Shown here one piece after another: positions 42,963 through 47,525 of a stretch of 47,525 nucleotides of DNA (the first letter of the stretch is position 1; each line of letters begins with the position of its first letter). The DNA is from an uncultured Propionibacteriaceae bacterium. GTDB taxonomy: Bacteria; Actinomycetota; Actinomycetes; Propionibacteriales; Propionibacteriaceae. The notes beneath the pieces are model-generated. The model saw only the letters and a program-made list of their open reading frames with translations, ran no database searches and had not been told where the DNA came from. The DNA is taken from positions 1-47,525 of the forward strand of contig CALIWR010000017.1 in NCBI GenBank assembly GCA_938046585.1, in the 5' to 3' direction. The position numbers were made by a program, and so were the translations under genes.

Positions 42963-44135
42963 GTGGACCCGGTGATCAACCCGTACGCCCCGGGAGCGGG
43001 GCAGCGCCCGCCGCAGCTGGCCGGGCGTGATGAGCAGCTGCGACAGTTCGACATCGTGCTGGAGCGGATCGCCCGCGGCCGCCCGGAGCGGTCGCTGGTG
43101 TTGACCGGGCTGCGGGGGGTCGGCAAAACCGTCCTACTGAATGCGATGCGCTCGGCTGCGGTCCGCGCCGGCTGGGGCACCGGCAAGCTCGAGGCCCGCC
43201 CCGAGCAGGGGCTGCGCCGTCCGCTGGGGGCCGCGCTGCATATGGCGGTCCGAGAGCTGGGCCACCCCGACCCGACCCAGGTGTTGGGGGTACTGAAGGC
43301 TTTCGTGGAGCGTGACGCCCCCCGGGGGGCCAAACCGTCGGACCGGTGGCAGCCGGGAATCTTGGCGCCCACGGTGAGCGGACGGGCTGATTCTGGCGAC
43401 ATCGAGATCGACCTGGTGGAGCTGCTGAGTGACCTAGCGGGCCTGGCGGCGGACCGGGAACGCGGGATCGCGGTCTTCCTCGACGAGATGCAGGACTTGG
43501 GCCCGCAGGATGTCTCGGCGCTGTGCGCTGCGGTGCACGAAATCGGGCAGATGAGCCTGCCGTTGGTCGTGGTGGGGGCCGGGCTGCCGCATCTGCCCGC
43601 TGTTTTGTCGGCCTCCAAGTCTTATTCGGAGCGCCTCTTCCGCTACCACCGGATCGACCGGCTGAGCCGGGAGGCCGCCGATCAGGCCCTGGTCTCCCCC
43701 GCCGCCGAGGAGGGGGTCGACTGGGCACCGGAGGCCCTAGAGGCGATGTACCAGGTGACCGGCGGCTATCCGTACTTCGTGCAGGCGTACGGGAAGGTGA
43801 TCTGGGATGCGGCGCCCACCTCCCCGATCACGGCCGACGATGTTCGGGTCGGGGTGCCCGAGGCCGAGGCAGAGCTGGCCGTCGGTTTCTTCGGTTCCCG
43901 GTACGAGCGGGCTACCCCAGCTGAGCGGGACTATCTGCGGGCGATGGCCGAGGCGGATGCTGACGAGTCATCGGTGGCGACTGCCGAGGTGGCCCGGATC
44001 TTGGAGCGCACCCCGCAGTCAGTCTCCCCGGCCCGGGATGCGCTGCTCAAGAAGGGACTGGTGTACGCCACCGAGCGCGGCCGGATCGCCTTCACTGTTC
44101 CACATTTCGGACGATACCTGCGTACCGTGTCCTGA
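42963..44135 (+). CDS. AAA-family ATPase with C-terminal winged helix
   Basis: The product is 390 aa. Residues 20-60 give the AAA opening AGRDEQLRQFDIVLERI and Walker A TGLRGVGKT (48-56). Walker B is GIAVFLDEMQDLG near 168-180. A sensor-like VVGAGLPHLPAVLSA follows, then a lid region ending VTGGYPYFVQAYG. The last 80 residues form a winged-helix-like domain (VARILERTPQSVSPARDALLKKGLVYA). This order resembles Orc1/Cdc6-like and MNS-type STAND ATPases annotated simply as ATP-binding proteins. It may sense or remodel a partner protein or DNA. It stands alone, upstream of a region with two DnaA-box-like sites and the Tad locus. Confidence 0.85.
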   Translation: MDPVINPYAPGAGQRPPQLAGRDEQLRQFDIVLERIARGRPERSLVLTGLRGVGKTVLLNAMRSAAVRAGWGTGKLEARPEQGLRRPLGAALHMAVRELGHPDPTQVLGVLKAFVERDAPRGAKPSDRWQPGILAPTVSGRADSGDIEIDLVELLSDLAGLAADRERGIAVFLDEMQDLGPQDVSALCAAVHEIGQMSLPLVVVGAGLPHLPAVLSASKSYSERLFRYHRIDRLSREAADQALVSPAAEEGVDWAPEALEAMYQVTGGYPYFVQAYGKVIWDAAPTSPITADDVRVGVPEAEAELAVGFFGSRYERATPAERDYLRAMAEADADESSVATAEVARILERTPQSVSPARDALLKKGLVYATERGRIAFTVPHFGRYLRTVS

Positions 44136-44565
44136 CCTGAGCGGGGCGCCGAGCGAGCTCACCGTAATGCCGGCTAAGACCGGATTTGAACGATCCAAAA
44201 CTGGCGACCCGTCATCCTCAACGGATCTCGTCGCCGAGTCGATAGTCGGAATCAGTGTCGATAGGCCATGGCGGACGGCCTCGGGCGGTCCCTTCCCGAG
44301 CGGCTCCGGCGCGGCCGCGATCTCACCATCTGAGAGCCCGGAGTGGAGACCTCGCGGTGACCGGTCCGGGGGCCGTTATCGAGGCGAAGTCGCTGTGTGG
44401 CTGGGGAGATCACATGATTGCGGCCGATGCAAGTCCGCTCCCGAGATCTGTGGATAGATTCTCTGATTGACTCACTTATCCACAACTGTGACCCCCGCCC
44501 TTTTGGATCAGCCGACGTATGCGTCATGATGCTGTCCTGAGCCCACCCCCGCGAGGAGGAACAGC
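44136..44565. other. 430-bp intergenic region before the Tad locus
   Basis: Apart from the paired DnaA-box-like sites (44449-44484) it holds a GGATTTGAACGATC segment (44182-44195) that recurs at 47149-47162. A strong SD (GAGGAGGA) at the right end serves the short ORF at 44566. I see no credible gene. Confidence 0.5.
44449..44484. promoter_or_regulatory. Two opposed DnaA-box-like sites forming an inverted repeat
   Basis: TTATCCACA (44476-44484) is the consensus DnaA box; TGTGGATAG (44449-44457) is its inverse with one mismatch. Together they form an 8-bp perfect inverted repeat (TGTGGATA and TATCCACA). TTGACT (44468-44473) lies between them and could be a -35 box for the Tad operon. Confidence 0.55.
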
Positions 44566-44727
44566 ATGTCGAAGACGTCTCTGCCTACCCAGGTACGGGT
44601 CCGGCGCCGCCCATGCCTGGCTTGGGGATCGTCGTCAACCGTTGTAAACGGGCCGCGCCAGCTGACTGCCCAACTGGCGCTGACGACAGGCGCCGTCCGG
44701 CAGGGCAACATGACCCGGGTGCCGTGA
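44566..44727 (+). pseudogene. Reduced SAF-domain (CpaB-like) gene at the head of the Tad locus
   Basis: A 53-aa frame starts 8 nt after GAGGAGGA, one of the strongest SD sequences in the window, and its TGA overlaps the next ATG by 1 nt. The first residues MSKTSLPTQVRVRRRP match the usual beginning of actinobacterial SAF/CpaB proteins just before their membrane helix. The last, LTAQLALTTGAVRQGNMTRV, resembles their C-terminus. The membrane helix and SAF domain are missing. The simplest reading is a large internal deletion that left the ends and the translational coupling. It may instead be a small real protein. Confidence 0.5.
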
Positions 44728-45512
44728 TGCCGGTCATCCTGCTGGTCAGCGCCTCGGGTTCTCCCGGGGTCACCGCGACCGGGATCGGCTTGTGTATGGG
44801 ATGGCCAGGCGGGGCCTTGCTGGTCGACGCTAACCAACATCCCACCCAGGCGATCCTGGCTGGCTATTTGCACGGCATCCATACCAGCCCGACGGGCCTG
44901 CAGGGTCTGACTCAGGCTGCGCGGGAGGGACGGGCCCTGGCTCCGCTGCTGCCGACGACGACCATGCCGCTGACCACGGACGGCCGCTGCCAGTTCCTGC
45001 CAGGTTTCACGAACCCTGGCGCAGCCACCGTGTTTGCTCCGCTCTGGCCGCGTTTGGCGCAGGCCCTGGTCGAGAGATCCCGGGACGGGGTCCCGATCAT
45101 GGTCGACATCGGTCGGATCGGCGCCGATGGGCCGCTGCCGGGGCTGATCGGCTCGGCTGATGTGGTGCTGGTCGTGACCCGGGCCCATCTGCCGGCGTTG
45201 GCGGGGTTACGGATCCATCTGCCGATCCTGCAGGAGGTGGCTCAGCGCGCCCAGAGCACTGCCCTGGTGGGGCTGCTGGTCATCGGGCCGGGCCGCTCGT
45301 ACTCGATCGACGACATCGAGAAGATGTTCGGGCTGTCGGCCTGGATAAGTCTGCCGTACGACCCGGAGGCGGCGGCAGTGCTGGCCGAGGGGGCCGCGCC
45401 GCCACGAAACTTCCCGGATAGCCATCCCTATGTCCAGGCGTTACGGGAGGCAGTGACGGTGATCACGAATCGGATCCAGCAGCGGCAACTGCGAATTGAG
45501 GGGGCGGCATGA
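44727..45512 (+). CDS. CpaE-like ParA/MinD-family ATPase of the Tad locus
   Basis: The product is 261 aa from the ATG at 44727, coupled to the preceding stop. It begins MPVILLVSASGSPGVTATGIGL. The Walker A-like loop lacks the usual Lys, as I recall for Tad-linked CpaE-like proteins of actinobacteria. ALLVDANQHPTQAILAGYLHG follows in the place of the conserved LVEADPxGG segment. MVDIGRIGADGPLPGLIGSA is the Walker B-like strand, and VVLVVTRAHLPALAGLR the next. Such proteins localise or regulate the Tad pilus machine. It overlaps cpaF by 4 nt (ATGA). The longer frame to 44613 lies within the upstream ORF and is rejected. Confidence 0.8.
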   Translation: MPVILLVSASGSPGVTATGIGLCMGWPGGALLVDANQHPTQAILAGYLHGIHTSPTGLQGLTQAAREGRALAPLLPTTTMPLTTDGRCQFLPGFTNPGAATVFAPLWPRLAQALVERSRDGVPIMVDIGRIGADGPLPGLIGSADVVLVVTRAHLPALAGLRIHLPILQEVAQRAQSTALVGLLVIGPGRSYSIDDIEKMFGLSAWISLPYDPEAAAVLAEGAAPPRNFPDSHPYVQALREAVTVITNRIQQRQLRIEGAA

Positions 45513-46933
45513 ACCTGCCGCTGCCAGGCATTCCCCTGTTCCGAGAGCCGGTCCAGCCGTCGGCTACGGTCCCGCCGGCCGCCGCCACGTCGGTCGCTGT
45601 GATGCCGGTCGCGCCGCCGGCGCCTGATGACGGTTCGGTGGACTGGGCCCAGGTAATCCGGTTGCGGCGGGAGGCGGCGGCGCAGATCAGCGACGCCCTG
45701 CAGAACCGCCTCGAAGACGCCGGGCCGTTGACGCGCGAGGATCGGCTGCTGATGGGCCGGTCGGTGATCCGGGGGGTGGTCAGGGCCCATGCCGAGGCGA
45801 TCGCCGCCCAGGGCGAGGCGTTGTGGCCGCCTGAGCTGGAACAGCAGTATGTGGATGTTGTCGAGAACGCGGTCTTCGGCTATGGGCGGATGCAGCCGCT
45901 GTTCGAAATGCCCGATGTGGAGAACATCGAGATCAACGGGCATGAGAACGTACGGGTGCAGTACGCCGACGGCCGCCGCCTGCCGCATGCGCCGGTCGCT
46001 GACAGCGACGAGGAGCTGGTGGAAACGATCCGGTTCCTAGGGGAGGCGGCGAATCCGTCGCGACCGTTTGACGCGGCGCATCCGACCATGACCTTGGCTT
46101 TGGGGAACCGGTTCCGGCTGCACGCGATCGGCTTCGGGTTGTCGTATCGGCCCAGTATCACTATTCGCCAGCACATTCTGACCACGGTGACCCTGCCGGA
46201 TCTGGTGGCCCGCGGGATGCTGCCCGAGGAGGTGGCCCGTTTTCTGCATGCTGCGGTGTTGGCCCACAAGTCGGTCGTGATCGCCGGCGATCAGGGAGCC
46301 GGTAAGACCACCTTCTTGCGGGCGTTGATCGCGGCGATCCCGCACCATGAGCGGTTCGGAACGATTGAGACTGACTATGAACTGCTGACCCACCTGCAGC
46401 CGGGCCGCGAGAACGTGGTGGCGCTGCAGGCCCGGGCCGGGATGGGTGAGCAGGTCAATGGTGAGGTCATTGGCGCGGTGACGGTGGCGGACCTGATCCC
46501 CGAGGCGCTGCGGCAGAACCTGGCCCGGATCGTGGTCGGGGAGGTCCGGGGGGTCGAGGCGGGCGCCATGTTCGAGGCGATGCAGGCCGGCGCCGGTTCG
46601 ATGAGCACCACCCATGCCCATTCGGCGTCGTCGATCATGGACCGGTTGGCGGCCCGGGTGGCGCAGGGTCGGGTGTTGTCGATGCCCGAGGCCTACCGGC
46701 AGATCGCCCACAACCTGCATCTGTTGGTGCATATCCAACTCACCGACGACACCTGGCGCGGCGGGCTGCGCCGGCGGGAGGTCACCGAGATCCGCCAGCT
46801 CACTGGGGGTCTGGAGTCTGACCGTCCGAGTACCCATCTGGTCTACCGCAAGACCCCCATCGGGCATGAGTTCCGTCCCGATCCGGAGTTCCTGGCCGAC
46901 CTTGCCCCCTACGACTTGGCCTGGGGTATGTGA
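45509..46933 (+). CDS. cpaF: CpaF/TadA-family secretion ATPase
   Basis: The product is 474 aa. It is the hexameric ATPase that drives assembly of Flp/Tad pili at the inner face of the membrane. An N-terminal variable region is followed by the PAS-like FGYGRMQPLFEMPDVENIEI, Walker A IAGDQGAGKTTFLRA near 258-272, an Asp box (FGTIETDYELL), Walker B ARIVVGEVRGVEAGAMFEA and the His box GSMSTTHAHSAS. All catalytic segments look intact. It overlaps the cpaE-like gene by 4 nt and the next ORF by 1 nt. In a normal actinobacterial locus tadB, tadC and a small pilin would follow; here the sequence after it is short and degenerate. Confidence 0.93.
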   Translation: MNLPLPGIPLFREPVQPSATVPPAAATSVAVMPVAPPAPDDGSVDWAQVIRLRREAAAQISDALQNRLEDAGPLTREDRLLMGRSVIRGVVRAHAEAIAAQGEALWPPELEQQYVDVVENAVFGYGRMQPLFEMPDVENIEINGHENVRVQYADGRRLPHAPVADSDEELVETIRFLGEAANPSRPFDAAHPTMTLALGNRFRLHAIGFGLSYRPSITIRQHILTTVTLPDLVARGMLPEEVARFLHAAVLAHKSVVIAGDQGAGKTTFLRALIAAIPHHERFGTIETDYELLTHLQPGRENVVALQARAGMGEQVNGEVIGAVTVADLIPEALRQNLARIVVGEVRGVEAGAMFEAMQAGAGSMSTTHAHSASSIMDRLAARVAQGRVLSMPEAYRQIAHNLHLLVHIQLTDDTWRGGLRRREVTEIRQLTGGLESDRPSTHLVYRKTPIGHEFRPDPEFLADLAPYDLAWGM

Positions 46934-47058
46934 TGACCGAGGTGATCCTGCTCCAGGCGATGAGGGCGGGCCTGCGCCAGATCCCGCGGCCGACGCCGCC
47001 CCCTGCTGCGCTGAGACGGGCCGTGGCCTGGGAACCCAGCCGCGCCGGCCCCCGGTAA
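46933..47058 (+). pseudogene. Short ORF where tadB is expected
   Basis: ATG at 46933 overlaps the cpaF stop (TGATG), the coupling usual between cpaF and tadB. The 41-aa product begins MTEVILLQAMRAGLRQIPRP but has no membrane helices, whereas TadB has several and about 300 residues. It ends at TAA 47058. Probably a tadB remnant; it could be an unrelated small protein. Confidence 0.4.
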
Positions 47059-47122
47059 TCGACGGCCCGGCGGCCCGGGCGCTGGTCATAGACGACACGA
47101 GAGGAGGCAAAAGGAGGGTGGA

Positions 47123-47401
47123 ATGGTGATTTCAGCTTGCTTAAATCAGGATTTGAACGATCAAACCCACAATCAGATAGGCGCCTTCTCAAAGATCTCG
47201 GTGACTTCCCCGAAAAGCTTGCATGACGGCGCTAGAAGTGGAAAACTGATCGTGTCCTCACAGAACCCGAAGGGAGGATCAGATGAGCAGGGCAAGGTTC
47301 ACGCCCATGGCAGCCGTGGCGCTACCCATAGTGGGCCGCCCCTCATCGAGCAGCACCCCGCGTCCGACCCTGCCGTACTACTGCACCACCGGGCAGGCTG
47401 A
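47123..47401 (+). CDS. Unrecognised ORF in an AT-rich patch
   Basis: An ATG with a strong AGGAGG 5 nt upstream opens a 92-codon frame (MVISACLNQDLNDQTHNQIG and on). The first 45 codons are in DNA much less GC-rich than the rest of the locus. From 47283 it overlaps another frame that also has a good SD. No membrane segment, signal or known motif is visible. The coding status is doubtful. Confidence 0.3.
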   Translation: MVISACLNQDLNDQTHNQIGAFSKISVTSPKSLHDGARSGKLIVSSQNPKGGSDEQGKVHAHGSRGATHSGPPLIEQHPASDPAVLLHHRAG

Positions 47402-47525
47402 CCCTAGGACGACGCCAGCCCCGGCCGCCGTTCGTATCCCCAGCCACCCAGAAACCCAGCCCCCAGAAACAGAACATCCTGAAAGGAGTGATGAGATGAA
47501 CAGAACCTGGCTCATCACTATCACC
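47283..47525 (+). CDS. ORF running off the window end, with internal SD and ATG
   Basis: ATG at 47283 follows GGGAGGA and opens a frame still open at the last base (MSRARFTPMAAVALPIVGRP and on; Pro/Thr-rich middle). An in-frame ATG at 47496 has AAGGAG 7 nt upstream and may be the true start of the next gene (MNRTWLITIT). The Met-Ser-Arg-Ala-Arg-Phe beginning resembles small pilin or TadE-type genes that follow tadC, but the rest does not. Incomplete. Confidence 0.3.
   Translation, partial: MSRARFTPMAAVALPIVGRPSSSSTPRPTLPYYCTTGQADPRTTPAPAAVRIPSHPETQPPETEHPERSDEMNRTWLITIT

Noticed and set aside
44182..47162. GGATTTGAACGATC at both ends of the Tad region as attachment sites or tRNA T-arm remnants
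   Set aside because: A 14-bp match is near chance level at this scale, the flanking bases do not pair as a T-arm, and no integrase is present.

Overview
The window is GC-rich (by eye about two thirds G+C) with actinobacterial gene content: fused cydDC after cydAB, a full-length Lhr helicase, an EXLDI protein, a CpaE/CpaF (Tad) locus and several leaderless-looking starts. A propionibacterial-type actinomycete is my best guess, but no rRNA or tRNA gene is present to settle it.

Layout. 1-8305: lysS (minus), then plus-strand genes for a YbjQ-type protein, a low-GC membrane/coiled-coil protein, and a TetR regulator with a self-operator followed by a heterodimeric ABC exporter; this block lies between inverted copies of a composite intergenic repeat. 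8306-17186: a membrane protein with a Gly/Pro/Tyr tail, dihydroorotase (pyrC), and the cytochrome bd set cydA-cydB-cydDC. 17292-23670 (minus): a DUF2625 protein and two secreted DUF11/SdrD-type surface proteins with different sortase-like signals. 23853-26877: birA, convergent with a four-gene, AT-richer operon that resembles an orphan ESX (type VII) effector module ending in a lipoprotein. 27208-34205: lhr, an EXLDI protein, a sigma-region-4-like protein and a barstar-like protein, with a phased repeat array between the last two. 34643-38638: an MFS transporter, a NYN/PIN-like nuclease with a TetR-like regulator, a small protein and an integral membrane protein. 38656-39060: a 144-bp tandem array. 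39227-44135: a DUF1800/DUF1501 pair with Tat-type signals and a divergent AAA ATPase. 44566-end: a Tad pilus locus with intact cpaE-like and cpaF genes but a reduced SAF gene and a short ORF where tadB is expected.

Functionally, the best-understood units are the bd-oxidase operon (two structural subunits plus the exporter needed for assembly), the TetR-controlled exporter and the Tad ATPases. The rest is accessory surface, secretion and regulatory material.

The most unusual structural theme is repeated duplication of short gene-boundary segments. Starts or stops of pyrC, cydDC, the NYN gene and the 37.6-kb small gene are each duplicated nearby, and spacings of 72 or 144 bp recur at four loci. 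A second theme is a TGYTGTC array with 20-21 bp phasing at 33.6 kb. All readings are by eye from the sequence; no database search was run.
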